Both the position numbers and the translations under genes were made by a program. From Chrysaora quinquecirrha (taxonomy: Eukaryota > Cnidaria > Scyphozoa > Semaeostomeae > Pelagiidae): a DNA stretch of 64,000 nucleotides. Shown in pieces: positions 30,906 through 43,089 of the stretch (position 1 is its first letter; each line of letters begins with the position of its first letter). Under the pieces are notes generated by a model. It was not told where the DNA came from, searched no databases, and saw only the letters and a list, made by a program, of their open reading frames with translations. The stretch spans positions 1 through 64,000 of the forward strand of contig JACTAT010000286.1 in NCBI GenBank assembly GCA_014526335.1, read 5' to 3'.

Positions 30906-32998
30906 CTTGATATTATTGCTGGTCCTGGCTGGTAACCGCTTCCTCGTCCTGTTGTTGGAGGACTGATTTGGTCAGGTACTATGTATTGCCATTGTTGTGG
31001 TTGCGAAAAGAGTGCTGGCTGTTGTTGTTGATGAATTCGGGCCTGTTGTGTTTGGTGAGGATGTTGATGTTCATTTCTGGGGTTAGGGTAACCGATGTAG
31101 GGTTGCCTTTGCGGCTGTGGTGGCAGCACCATTGAGGACAAGGGAGGTCGACTGAAGCCATTTGTGTTTTGCGCGAAAACATGTTGTTGGTGATAGTCCT
31201 GTTGTTGATGCTGTTGCTGTTGTTGTTGTCGTTGCCTATTTCGGCCTTGAGTGAACACCGCATCTTTCATTTCTCTAACAAGAATCTTAGTGCCTGTGTT
31301 GGACAAGTGGATTCCATCGCTTGCAAAAGCTTCTTTCGCGCTCTCGATTTCAAAATGATTAATATACCTCACAGCTTGGTTTCGAGCAATTTGTCTTATA
31401 CCTTGGTTGACGCGTTTGAACTTGAGATCAAAATTATTATCATTTAGCCTGGGAAGGATGACTGAAATTGCAATTCTTGTTTCAGGGAATTTATTTCTGA
31501 TTTGTTGCAGTAATGCGTCTAACTTTTTTAGGATGTCATCTGTATTTGTTGTTTGCGCTATATCATTGGTTCCGATATGAAGTATAATTTGTTCTTTTAC
31601 TTTGATCATGGTGTTTGAAAAGTAATTCGAAATGTTTTCTATCTTCCCTCCTCTAAAAACTTCAGATTTCGTGATCTTCTTGGCATGAAATTTAGCAGGG
31701 TCAATACCTTTAATTAGTGAGTCACCTATAATCAGGATATCGCATTCATCTTGCGCAATTTGTTGAAAAGGAGCGAAATTATCACCTTTGTTCACTGACT
31801 CCATCGCCCACCTTTGTGGTCTATTTTCGGGTGTGATAGGAATGTTTTCTTCATGACTTTGAGCTATTTTTTCTTCGGGTGGTGGTGCTGGCCAGGATTC
31901 TGCCTCTGCTTGAGATTCTTTAGTAAAGTTAATAACCATAGAGTCTTTAATATTTTCTAAATCTTTATTTAAATTTACGATACCTCTTTCGAATCTTTTA
32001 CTCACTGTGTTTGTTTCTCTTTCCAGCTGCTCTAGTTGTTTAGCAAAATATTCGTTTGCTTGTTTCTGGGAGAGTTCTAATTGTTGAGCGATCTTATTTA
32101 TCTTTGATTCATTTTCTGTAATAGCTTTGTCAAGGCCCTCTCTGAAAATCAATAGATCCCCATTTATTTCGGAAATCTTTTCGGGGTGGAGAGAACCACT
32201 GTCTATCTTTTTTTGCAAATTAGCTATATCTTGCTTAATGACGTCTATTTCTTTTTGTGATGGATTTGTGGATTTGTCATTTTTTGTTTTACTCATTATA
32301 TTAGACTTTATTGATTTTTCCATGTCTTTCATGCTTTCTTTTACTTGGCTCAGATCGTTTTTTAGGTTAATGTTTTCTGTTTTTAACTGTACAATTTCTT
32401 GCTCGAGGGTTTCGATCGTTTTGATTAACTTTTCTTGCTCGCATTCTTTTTCTTTATGTAGCTTCTGTAAACTTTTCTCTGCCTTAGATAAAATCTCCTG
32501 CCTCCTTTCCTTAGAAATTTTGGGTGTTTTTATTACTAAAATCGGGTTAACATCTGCTTCAGATTTTTTAATCATTTCTTCCTGAGGTGACTTAACCTTG
32601 AATAGGTCATGTAGCCAATTCTCGTTCCATAGTATTTCATTGTAGGTTTTGGTTTCGTTTGCGAGATCTTTAATATTATCGAATTCTAAGTTTTTCCAGA
32701 AATTGACGTCTTTAGACTGTATCATCATTTTTTTGGAATTCTCACCGCGATACAGCGTGATTGTATATCCTTGTTTATCTTTTGATTTTTCGTTTGTTGA
32801 GTTGATTTTGATTTTGACATTGTTTTTATCTTCTTCCTTGAACCACTCGATCTTTATTTTCTTTTCGGATTGAATTTTTTCCAGTTCCATATATCGTTGG
32901 ACTACTGCATCGTCCCATTTTTGAAGCCGTTCTTTTGAGTCAGTTTCTAGAATCCCACATGTTCCGTGCGATTTAATAATCAATTCTTCAGACTGCAT
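30899..32998 (-). CDS. LINE ORF1: coiled coil plus SGNH/GDSL esterase domain
   Basis: 699 codons, intact. Residues 1-150 form a basic-acidic domain (KIKIEWFKEEDKNNVKIKI) of unknown fold; 165-370 a long coiled coil (KEKECEQEKLIKTIETLEQE and on). Residues about 418-585 are an SGNH hydrolase: GDS at 425-427 (nucleophile Ser in ILIIGDSLIKG), GTND at 476-479 and DGIH at 561-564 (catalytic Asp and His). The carboxy end is Gln-rich (QRQQQQQQQHQQQ) and Pro-rich. Esterase-bearing ORF1 proteins are established in CR1-like LINEs; their role in transposition is not settled, though RNP assembly and membrane or lipid interaction have been proposed. All catalytic residues are kept. Confidence 0.9.
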   Translation of the reverse strand: MQSEELIIKSHGTCGILETDSKERLQKWDDAVVQRYMELEKIQSEKKIKIEWFKEEDKNNVKIKINSTNEKSKDKQGYTITLYRGENSKKMMIQSKDVNFWKNLEFDNIKDLANETKTYNEILWNENWLHDLFKVKSPQEEMIKKSEADVNPILVIKTPKISKERRQEILSKAEKSLQKLHKEKECEQEKLIKTIETLEQEIVQLKTENINLKNDLSQVKESMKDMEKSIKSNIMSKTKNDKSTNPSQKEIDVIKQDIANLQKKIDSGSLHPEKISEINGDLLIFREGLDKAITENESKINKIAQQLELSQKQANEYFAKQLEQLERETNTVSKRFERGIVNLNKDLENIKDSMVINFTKESQAEAESWPAPPPEEKIAQSHEENIPITPENRPQRWAMESVNKGDNFAPFQQIAQDECDILIIGDSLIKGIDPAKFHAKKITKSEVFRGGKIENISNYFSNTMIKVKEQIILHIGTNDIAQTTNTDDILKKLDALLQQIRNKFPETRIAISVILPRLNDNNFDLKFKRVNQGIRQIARNQAVRYINHFEIESAKEAFASDGIHLSNTGTKILVREMKDAVFTQGRNRQRQQQQQQHQQQDYHQQHVFAQNTNGFSRPPLSSMVLPPQPQRQPYIGYPNPRNEHQHPHQTQQARIHQQQQPALFSQPQQWQYIVPDQISPPTTGRGSGYQPGPAIISRW

Positions 32999-33143
32999 TT
33001 TGATTTCTAATGTTTGGAAGGGTTACCAGCCAATTTGTTGTTATATTATATATTAATTTAGAAAGTTTTAGCTCATAGAAAAAATACACTTCCGTGCTCC
33101 TGATATCAGCACATCACGATCTGGTATCTGATATCAGCACATC
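32999..33143 (-). other. LINE 5' leader with duplicated terminus
   Basis: On + the word CTGATATCAGCACATCA occurs twice, near 33100 and 33127, so the LINE's 5' terminal ~32 bases are partly duplicated. This may be a 5'-end template-jump product or a promoter repeat. Confidence 0.6.
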
Positions 33144-33850
33144 ATGACTGGGGAACAGGACCAAGGAAGGGGACTGAAGACGATGAACAATTTCAGGACT
33201 AAGGAACATGAGCAATAATAAGACTGACAAAAGGGACCAAGGAGCGAGACTGAAGACCATGAATAATTTCAGGACTAAGGAATCTGAACAATAACAAGAC
33301 TGAGGAATAAGACCAAGGAATGGAACTGAAGACCATTTCAGGACTAAGGAACTGGATAAAGGAACGGGACTGAAGACAATGAGTAACTTCAGGACTAAGG
33401 AACAGGATTCAGGAAAGAGACTGAAGACTATGAATAATTTCGGGACTAAGAAACATGAACAATAGCAAGACTAAGGAACAGGACCAAGGAGTGGGATAGA
33501 AGATCTTAAGAGATATCTTAACCAAGGAATGGGACTGAAGACGATTGATTATGTCAGGACAAAGGGACAGACTATAGAGAAAGACAGACGCTCTACACTG
33601 ACTTATTTGAAACTGAATATCATTGTGGACTAAGGACCTTGCACTAAAACAGAGGAACAGAACTGAGATCGGCACTAGGAAATGGGACCCTGGACTACGA
33701 CCAAGGACAAATAGTAAAGATTAGAAACTAGGACCTAAGTGGAGAGGCAGAGGTCATTAAGGACGAGGTCCTAGAGGCAGAGGCCTTTGAGGCGGTGGTT
33801 CTTGAGGCGGAGTCCTTGTGAGGCGGTGCTCTTAGACGGGCAAGGGCTAG

Positions 33851-35370
33851 TCTCTCTATACTAAAATGGGAATCGGATTAGTGAAAATTTTGTAAGGATT
33901 TCTTTGAGCGGGTTGTGTGAGCTTCCGGGGGGAAAATCTTTTCCTTTCGAGTTTTTTATTTCTGTTATTTTTCTGTTGGAAATGTTTTCAAAAGGCCGAG
34001 GAGACGTCTGGTAACTAAAATTTGCCTTTGGTGTAATTTTTAAGTTTGTTAAGACATTTTTTTACGTGTTCCCTTCCATGAATATTAAGGACCACTGGGA
34101 GATTATCGTCAATCAAGCAATACTGCCGTGTAGCCGAGTGGTTAAATTCTTGCCTCCTACCCTGAAAGCCTGGAGTTCAATTCCCCTCAAGGGCATAATT
34201 TTGATGTTTTTGTTTTTGTGATTTAAATAGTTTACAATTCTTTTCAATGTCAAAAGGTCACTTCAACAAAACTAGAAGGCTTTTTGGAATGACTCAAAAT
34301 GGATCACATCTTTAGATCTATTTTTCCCATATCTTTTCAATTCTAAATTTATTTTCAATTTAACTCTTGACACTAACTTTCATCTTCATTTGGTTTAATT
34401 TCTAATTTAATTTCACTTTGATTTTAATTTAAAGTTTTATTGCAGCTGAGGAATTTAGAATAAAACCAAAATATTTTTTTAATTAAAATTAATTTCACTT
34501 TTACTAATATTAACATTAAGGCCAATACTCTTAGGTTCCGAATAAATGGGGGGTCCAAATAAACGAGAGAGGGTGGAACCTTTTTGAACATTTAATAAAC
34601 AGGGGGTCCTATTAAGGTTGAGGGGTGGGGGAAAATTAATAAACGTAGTTTAATCCTTTCACAAGTGAAATTGTTTCTTCGAAAATTAATAAATGGGGGT
34701 CCTAATAAGGTCTGGGGTTGGGGAAAAACTCAAAATTAATAAACGGGGGATGTTTATTTGGCATCTAAGAGTATGAAGATGAATTAAGATGATGATAAAG
34801 TTTGAGATTGACATTATTGCATGTGGTGATAAACAACAACATTAACATTAATTGTAAGTTTCAATGTTATTTCAGATTTACATCAAGATTAACATAAAGG
34901 TTCATATTAAGACTGATTTGAAAATGAGCTTCAGTTTACAAATTAAGAATAACTTTAAGTTTAAGTTCAAAAATGAAAGACTGATACTTAGACCAAGACT
35001 AACACAGACTAAGACTAATATTAAGATAGAGTTCAAGATTTACTAAGACTAAGATTAACATTAACATTAAGATTAAGATCAAGAGTAAGATTAAGATTAA
35101 AATTAAGATTCAGATTCTGATCAAGATTAACATTTAGATTAAGATTAAGGTTAAGATTCCAATTCAGGTAGAAGTTAAGATTAAGATTCAATTTAAGTTG
35201 AAGACTAAGATTAAGACTACACTAACATTAAGATTAAGATCAAGATTTAGATTAACAGCAAATATAGCCACTTCAATGCACAGTGCCTTTTAGGTGGAAG
35301 TTGTTATTGGCGGAGTTCATCGGAGGCGGTGGTCCTCATGAGGTGGTGGTCTTACACGGGCAAGGGCTAG
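33851..35370 (+). mobile_element. Unit 8, class A with internal deletion
   Basis: Starts TCTCTCTATACTAAAATGGG. After about 80 bp the conserved block and tRNA-like module 1 are missing (junction near GGGGGGAAAATC, 33930). Module 2 is at 34128-34193. A G-rich section with three TAATAAACGGGGG-type repeats lies at 34545-34760 and the AAGATT minisatellite at 34860-35260. Ends CTAG. Confidence 0.7.
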
Positions 35371-37341
35371 TCTGTATATACTAAAATGGGAGTAGTCATG
35401 AAACCGATTTTAGGAATGGGACTGAAAACCATGAGTAATTTCAAAACTGACGAACAGGACTTAAGAATGGGACCAAAGACCATGAGTAATTTCAGGACTG
35501 AGGAACAGGACTGAAGACCAGGAGTAATTTCAGGGTTCAGGAACAGGACTAAGGAATGGGACTGAGGACCATAAGTAATTTCAGGACTGAGGAACAGGAC
35601 TAAGGAATGGGACTGAAGACCATGAGTAATTCAAGGACTGGCGAACAGGACTTAAGAATGGGACCAAAGACCATGAGTAATATCAGGACTGGCGAACAGG
35701 ACTAAGGAATGGGACCAAAGACCATGAGAGTAATTTCAGGGCTGGCAAACAGGACTTACGAATGGGACCAAAGACTATTTGCAATTTCAGGACTAAGGAA
35801 TGGGACTGAAGACCATGAATAATTTCAGGACTGAGTAACAGGAATTAGGAACAGAGCTGAAGACCATGAGTAATTTCAGGACTGAGGAACAGGACTAAGG
35901 AATGGGACTGAAGACCATGAGTATTTTCAGGACTGAGGAATGTGAAAAATAACAAAGTTTAGTAATTCGGCTAAAAGGAAATGGAGTGAAGACTCTGAAT
36001 AATTTCAGGACTAAGGAACAGGATAAAGGAACGGGACTGAAGACTATGAATAATTTCAGGACTAAGGAATATGAACAATAACAAGACTGTATAACAGGAT
36101 CAAGGAATGGGACTGAAGACCATGAATAATTTCAGGACTGAGTAACAGGAATTAGGAACAGAGCTGAAGACCATGAGTAATTTCAGGACTGAGGAACAGG
36201 ACTAAGGAATGGGACTGAAGACCATGAGTATTTTCAGGACTGAGGAATGTGAAAAATAACAAAGTTTAGTAATTCGGCTAAAAGGAAATGGAGTGAAGAC
36301 TCTGAATAATTTCAGGACTAAGGAACAGGATAAAGGAACGGGACTGAAGACTATGAATAATTTCAGGACTAAGGAATATGAACAATAACAAGACTGTATA
36401 ACAGGATCAAGGAATGGGACTGAAGACCATGAATAATTTCAGGACTGAGTAACAGGAATTAGGAACAGAGCTGAAGACCATGAGTAATTTCAGGACTGAG
36501 GAACAGGACTAAGGAATGGGACTGAAGACCATGAGTATTTTCAGGACTGAGGAATGTGAAAAATAACAAAGTTTAGTAATTCGGCTAAAAGGAAATGGAG
36601 TGAAGACTCTGAATAATTTCAGGACTAAGGAACAGGATAAAGGAACGGGACTGAAGACTATGAATAATTTCAGGACTAAGGAATATGAACAATAACAAGA
36701 CTGTATAACAGGATCAAGGAATGGGACTGAAGACCATGAATAATTTCAGGACTGAGTAACAGGAATTAGGAACAGAGCTGAAGACCATGAGTAATTTCAG
36801 GACTGAGGAACAGGACTAAGGAATGGGACTGAAGACCATGAGTATTTTCAGGACTGAGGAATGTGAAAAATAACAAAGTTTAGTAATTCGGCTAAAAGGA
36901 AATGGAGTGAAGACTCTGAATAATTTCAGGACTAAGGAACAGGATAAAGGAACGGGACTGAAGACTATGAATAATTTCAGGACTAAGGAATATGAACAAT
37001 AACAAGACTGTATAACAGGATCAAGGAATGGGACTGAAGACCATGAATGATCTCAGGACTTAGAAACAGACCATAGAGAAAGAGGACTGCAGTACACTAA
37101 CTAATTTGAAACTTTGGAACATCATGGCAGACTAAGGACCTTGGACTAAAACAGAGGAAATGGAGCTTGAGTGGCATTAGGTAAGAGGACCCAACACCCA
37201 ATACCCAAGACCAGAGAAAATGAGCCATGACTTTTCTCAACAACTTAAAGACACACTCCTTTTAAGGCGGACGCCGTTAAGGTGGAGGTCCTTCAGGCAG
37301 AGGTCCTCGCGAGGCGGTGGTCTTACACGGGCAAGGGCTAG
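35371..37341 (+). mobile_element. Unit 9, class B with 307-bp repeats
   Basis: Starts TCTGTATATACTAAAATGGG. After ~40 bp it goes straight into the 'aggactgaggaacagg' minisatellite and lacks the shared 250-bp block and any tRNA-like module. 3' section with GGCGG repeats and CTAG. Confidence 0.7.
35833..37050. repeat. 307-bp higher-order tandem repeat, about four copies
   Basis: The word GAGTAACAGGAATTAGG begins at 35833, 36140, 36447 and 36754, exactly 307 bp apart. Each copy contains seven to eight shorter 'aatttcaggactaaggaac' subrepeats plus a unique insert, AACAAAGTTTAGTAATTCGG. Copies look identical by eye up to the last 30-40 bp of the fourth. Confidence 0.9.
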
Positions 37342-39120
37342 TCTCTCTAATATTAAAATGGTCATTTCCATGGAAAGCGATTTTGTTAAAGTCGCTCCTC
37401 CGAAGTGGTACGCTTTTCCGACTTTTCCCCTGCTCTGCCAACCGTGGGGTAGGCGTGTCATCACCCTTTCGTTTTTAGCAAACTTCCTTGGCTTCTGGGG
37501 TAATTGGAGCTAACCCTTCTTTGAAGTGCGTCATTGGTGCCTGTTTTAACCATCGCCTGACTGTTTTCTGTATGAGGACTATCACTGAAGCGCAACAAGG
37601 CACTGTAGCATGGTCAGTAAGATGGTGTTTCTCGTGAGCTGCGATGCAGAGTTGGGAGTTTGATTCCCCTCAGGGGAAAATCTTTTCCTTTCTTTTATCT
37701 TTCTGTTATTTTCCTGTTGGCAATGTTGTCAAAAGGCCAAGAAAAAGTCTGGTAACATAAATTTGCTTTCCCTGTAATTTTTAAGTTTGTTAGACATATT
37801 TTTTTTACGTGTTTTGTTGTTCCCTTCTATGAATTTAAGGACCACTAGGAGATTATCCTCCGCTTAGCAGTATGGCTGTGTAGCCGAGTGGTTAAATGCT
37901 CACCTGCTACCCAGGATGGCTGGAGTTCAAATTCCCTCAAGGGCAAATTTTCGGTGTTTTTGTTTTTGTGATTTAAATATTTTACAATTCTTTTCAATGT
38001 CTTAAAGTCACTTTGACAAAACTAGAATGCTTTTTGGAATGACTCAAATCTTCAGATCAATTTTTACTCATATCTTTTCAATTATAAATTTATTTTCAAT
38101 TTATCTCTCAACACGGATACTAACTTTCATGTTCATTTGGTTTTCATTTCAATTTTAATTTCATCTTTCATTTAATTTAAAGTTTTATTATAGCTGAAGA
38201 ATTTAGAATTGCATTAAAATTTATTTTAAATTAAAGATTAATTTCACTTCTATTAATATTTACATTAAGGCCAATTCTCATAGGTACCAAATAAACGGGG
38301 AGTCTAAATTAAAGGGACGGGGGGGAATTTTTTTCGAAAATTTCATAAACAGGGGGGTCCTTATATGGTCCGGGGGTGGGGGAAAATTAATAAACGTAGT
38401 TTCATCCTATCATAAGTGAAATTGTTTCTTCAAAAATTAATAAATGGGGGGTCCTAATAAGACCCTGCAGGTGGGAGAAAAAACTCAAAATTAATAAATG
38501 GGGGGACGTTTATTTGGCATCTAAGAGTATGAAGATGAATTAAGATGATGATAAAGTTTGAGATTGACATTATTGCATGTGATGATAAACAACCACATTA
38601 GCATTAATTGCAAGTTTCAATGTGATTTCAGATTTGCATCAAGATTTACATTAATGTTCAAATTAAGACTGATTTGAACATGAGCTTCAGTTTACAAATT
38701 AAGAATAACTTTAAGTTTAAGTTCAAAAGTGAAAGACTGATACTTAGACCAAGACTAACACAGACTAAGACTAATATTAAGATGCAGTTCAAGATTTACT
38801 AAGGCTAAGATTAAGATTAACATTAAGATTTAGATTAGGAGTAAGATTAAGATTAAAATTAAGATTCAGATTCTGATCAAGATTAACATTTAGATTAAGA
38901 TTAAGGTTAAGTTTCCAATTCATGTAGAAGTTAAGATTCCATTTAAGTTGAAGACTAAGATTAAGACTAGACTAACATTAAGATTAAGATCAAGATTTAG
39001 ATTAACAGCAAATATAGCGACCTCAATGCACTGTGCCTTTTAGGTAGAAGTTGTTATTGGCGGGGTTCATCGGAGGCGGTGGTCCTCATGAGGCAGTGGT
39101 CTTACACGGGCACGGGCTGG
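37342..39120 (+). mobile_element. Unit 10, class A
   Basis: Starts TCTCTCTAATATTAAAATGG. tRNA-like module 1 at 37604-37676 (B-box form GGGAGTTTGATTCCC), module 2 at 37878-37943, AAGATT minisatellite 38620-39010, the latter nearly identical to units 0 and 4. Ends CTGG. Confidence 0.7.
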
Positions 39121-39788
39121 TCTTTCTATATTAAAATGGTGGTTGCCATGCGACTGATTTTGTACTAGCGTTTTTGGCTAGGCGGTGTGACCTTTTGAGA
39201 TGCTGGTTTCGCACGATGCTGCCGCCGATGGGGTAGGCGAGCCAAAACTACTTCGCTTTTTCGTATCTGCTCCAGAAGCTGGGGTAATGGGGCTAACCCT
39301 TCTTCTTTGATCTACGTCACTGCCGCAAATTGACACAATCGCCTGGCATGAACACATTTCACTCGCCTGCCAAACCAAGCTTGCATCGAAATTCATTCCA
39401 ATTTCTTATGTTTTCATTTCCTTACAAGGTCTTCTTACGAAATGATTAAAAATTTAAATCAATTTGCCAGCTTTGGATGATAAAGTTTGAGATGATAAAG
39501 TTTGACATTGGCATTATGGCATGTGGCGATAAAGAACAACCTAAACATTAATTTCAACGTTATTTCAAATTTACATCAAGATTAACATAAAGGTTCAGAT
39601 AAAGACGTTCATATATTTGAAAATGAACTTTAAGTTTAAGTTCAAAAATGAAAGGCTGATTCTTAGACCAATTAAGAAAGATTAACACTAATATTAAGAT
39701 GGACTTCAAGATTAACTAAGACTAAGATTAAGATTAAGCGTTAGATTAAGATTAAGATTAGAATTAAGATTCAGATTTAGATTCACAG
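39121..39788 (+). mobile_element. Unit 11, short, truncated at 3' end
   Basis: 5' part as in unit 1 without the LINE, continuing with CGCCTGGCATGAACAC. At about 39480 it jumps into the AAGATT minisatellite and ends CACAG without the usual 3' section, directly followed by the next TCTCTC start. Confidence 0.65.
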
Positions 39789-42000
39789 TCTCTCTATATT
39801 AAAATGGTAATTTCCATGGAAATCGATTTTGTGTTAGTCACTCCGCCGACATCATACTTGGTACACTTTTCCGATTTTTTTGCCGCCCGGCCGACCGTGG
39901 GGTAGGCGTGTCATCACCCTTTCATTTTTTTTCAAACTTCTCTCGCTTCTGGGGTAATAGGGGCAAACCATTCTTTAAAGTGCGTCATTGGTGCCTCTTT
40001 TAACCATTGTCTGATTGTTTTCTGTAGGAGGATTATCACTGAAACGCAATAAGGCACTGTAGCACGGTCGGTAAAGTGGCGTGTCTCATGAGCTGAGATG
40101 CAGAGTTCGGAGTTCAACTCCCCTCAGGGGCAATTCTTTTCCTTTCGAATTTTTATCTTTCTATTATTTTCGTGTTGGCAATGTTGTCAAAAGGCCAAGA
40201 ACAAGTCTTGTAGCTAAAATTTCCCTTTACTATAATTTTTAAGTTCGTTACAAATTATTTTTTTTAACATTTTTGTTATTCCCTTGCATGAATTCAAGAA
40301 CCACTAGGAGATTATCCTCCCCTAAGCAGTACGGCTGTGTAGCCGACTGGTTAAATGCTCGCCTGCTACCCAGGATGGCTGGAGTTCAAATCCCCTCAAG
40401 GGCAAATTTTCGGTGTTTTTGTTTTTGTGATTTAAATATTTTACAATTCTTTTCAATGTCTTAAAGTCACTTTGACAAAACTAGAATGCTTTTTGGAATG
40501 ACTCAAATCTTCAGATCAATTTTTACTCATATCTTTTCAATTATAAATTTATTTTCAATTTATCTCTCAACACGGATACTAACTTTCATGTTCATTTGGT
40601 TTTCATTTCAATTTTAATTTCATCTTTCATTTAATTTAAAGTTTTATTATAGCTGAAGAATTTAGAATTGCATTAAAATTTATTTTAAATTAAAGATTAA
40701 TTTCACTTCTATTAATATTTACATTAAGGCCAATTCTCATAGGTACCAAATAAACGGGGAGTCTAAATTAAAGGGAAGGGGGGAATTTTTTTCGAAAATT
40801 TCATAAACAGGGGGGTCCTTATATGGTCCGGGGGTGGGGGAAAATTAATAAACGTAGCTTCATCCTATCACAAGTGAAATTGTTTCTTCAAAAATTAATA
40901 AATGGGGGGTCCTAATAAGACCCTGCAGGTGGGAGAAACAACTCAAAATTAATAAATGGGGGGACGTTTATTTGGCATCTAAGAGTATGAAGATGAATTA
41001 AGATGATGATAAAGTTTGACATTGGCATTATGGCATGTGGCGATAAAGAACAACCTAAACATTAATTTCAACGTTATTTCAGATTTACATCAAGATTAAC
41101 ATAAAGGTTCAGATAAAGACGTTCATATATTTGAAAATGAACTTTAAGTTTAAGTTCAAAAATGAAAGACTGATTCTTAGACCAATTAAGAAAGATTAAC
41201 ACTAATATTAAGATGGACTTCAAGATTAACTAAGACTAAGATTAAGATTAAGCGTTAGATTAAGATTAAGATTAGAATTAAGATTCAGATTTAGATTCAC
41301 AGTCTCTCTATATTAAAATGGTAATTTCCATGGAAATCGATTTTGTGTTAGTCACTCCGCCGACATCATACTTGGTACACTTTTCCAATTTTTTTGCCGC
41401 CCGGCCGACCGTGGGGTAGGCGTGTCATCACCCTTTCATTTTTTTTCAAACTTCTCTCGCTTCTGGGGTAATAGGGGCAAACCATTCTTTAAAGTGCGTC
41501 ATTGGTGCCTCTTTTAACCATTGTCTGATTGTTTTCTGTAGGAGGATTATCACTGAAACGCAATAAGGCACTGTAGCATGGTCGGTAAAGCGGCGTGTCT
41601 CGTGAGCTGAGATGCAGAGTTCGGAGTTCAACTCCCCTCAGGGGCAATTCTTTTCCTTTCGAATTTTTATCTTTCTATTATTTTCGTGTTGGCAATGTTG
41701 TCAAAAGGCCAAGAACAAGTCTTGTAGCTAAAATTTCCCTTTACTATAATTTTTAAGTTCGTTACAAATTATTTTTTTTAACATTTTTGTTATTCCCTTG
41801 CATGAATTCAAGAACCACTAGGAGATTATCCTCCCCTAAGCAGTACGGCTGTGTAGCCGACTGGTTAAATGCTCGCCTGCTACCCAGGATGGCTGGAGTT
41901 CAAATCCCCTAAAGGGCAAATTTTTGGTGTTTTTGTTTTTGTGATTTAAATAGTTTACAATTCTTTTCAATGTCTTAAAGTCACTTTGACAAAACTAGAA
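39491..42000. repeat. 1,514-bp tandem duplication
   Basis: Sequence from about 39491 recurs at about 41005 (GATGATAAAGTTTGACATTG) and the unit starts at 39789 and 41303 show the same 1,514-bp spacing. The second copy ends where unit 13 diverges. Confidence 0.8.
39789..41302 (+). mobile_element. Unit 12, class A
   Basis: tRNA-like modules at 40055-40131 and 40336-40404; the middle repeats unit 10 and the tail repeats unit 11, ending CACAG. 1,514 bp, the same as the local tandem-duplication period. Confidence 0.68.
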
Positions 42001-43089
42001 TGCATTTGGAATGACTCCAATGTTTACATCTATTCTTTCTCATATCTTTCCAATTATAAATTTATTTTCAATTTGTGTCTGAACACTAACTTTCATTTCC
42101 ATTTCAATTTTATTTTAATTTCAATTTCATCTTCGATTTTCATTTAAAGCTTTATTGCTATTGAAGAAATGAGAATAATATTAAAATTTATTTTAAATTA
42201 AAGACTAATTTCACTTCTACTAATATTAACATTAAGGCTAATACTCTTAAGTACCAAATAAACGGGGAGTCCTAATCGATGGGGGGCTGGGAATTTCTTT
42301 TGAAATTTCAATAAACAGGGGGGTCCTTATAAGGTCCGGGGTTGGGGAAAATTAATAAACGTGGTTTCATCCTTTCACAAGTGAAATTGTTTCTTTAAAA
42401 ATTAATAACTGGGGGTCCTAATAAGGCCCTGCAGGTGGGGGAAAAAACTCAAAATTGATAAATGGGGGGACGTTTATTTGGCATCTTAGAGTATGAAGAT
42501 GAATCAAGAAGATGACAAAGTTTGAGATTGACATTATTGTATGTGGTGATGAACAAAAACATTAACATTAATTGTAAGTTCCAATGTTACTTCAGATTTA
42601 CATCAGGATTAACATAAAGGTTCAGATTAAGACTGATTTGAAAATGAGCTTCAGTTTACAAATTAAGAATAACTTTAAGCTTAAGTTCAAAAATGAAAGA
42701 CTGATACTTAGACCAAGACTAACACAAACTGAGACTAATATTAAGATAGAGTTCAAGATTTACTAAGACTAAGATTAACATTAACATTAACATTAACATT
42801 AAGAGTAAGAATAAGGTTAAAATTAAGATTCAGATTCTGATTAAGATTAACATTTAGATTAAGATTAAGGTTAAGATTCTATTTCAGGTAGAAGTCAAGA
42901 TTAAGATTCGACTTCAGCTGAAAATTAAGATTAGGACTAGACTAGCATTAAGATTAACATCAAGATTTAGATTAACAGCAAATATAGCCACCTCAATGTG
43001 AGTGCCATTTATGTGGAAGTTGTTATTGGCGGAGTTCATCGGAGGCGGTGGTCCTCATGAGGCGGTGGTCTTACACAGGCAAGGCCTAG
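41303..43089 (+). mobile_element. Unit 13, class A
   Basis: First ~630 bp nearly identical to unit 12, then diverges at about 41930-42000. tRNA-like modules at 41569-41645 and 41850-41918. AAGATT minisatellite 42560-42975. Ends GGCCTAG. Confidence 0.7.

Larger units (their letters stand above)
27065..33143 (-). mobile_element. CR1-like LINE, nearly complete
   Basis: 6.08 kb on the minus strand: 145-bp 5' leader, ORF1 with SGNH esterase, ORF2 with AP endonuclease and reverse transcriptase, then a ~230-bp 3' UTR ending AATAAATGAAATTGAAATTG, a short ATTGAA-type tail rather than poly-A. That tail style and an ORF1 esterase are known from CR1/L2-like LINEs. Comparison with the empty site in unit 3 leaves at most a 1-2 bp target overlap (CA). 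Only one frameshift is visible in ORF2, so this copy is young. Confidence 0.85.
25984..33850 (+). mobile_element. Unit 7, class B, duplicate of unit 3, split by a LINE
   Basis: Unit sequence at 25984-27064 and 33144-33850, interrupted by the LINE at 27065-33143. tRNA-like module at 26241-26318. The uninterrupted twin (unit 3) shows the pre-insertion sequence GAGCAATAACATGACTGGGG. Ends CTAG. Confidence 0.7.
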
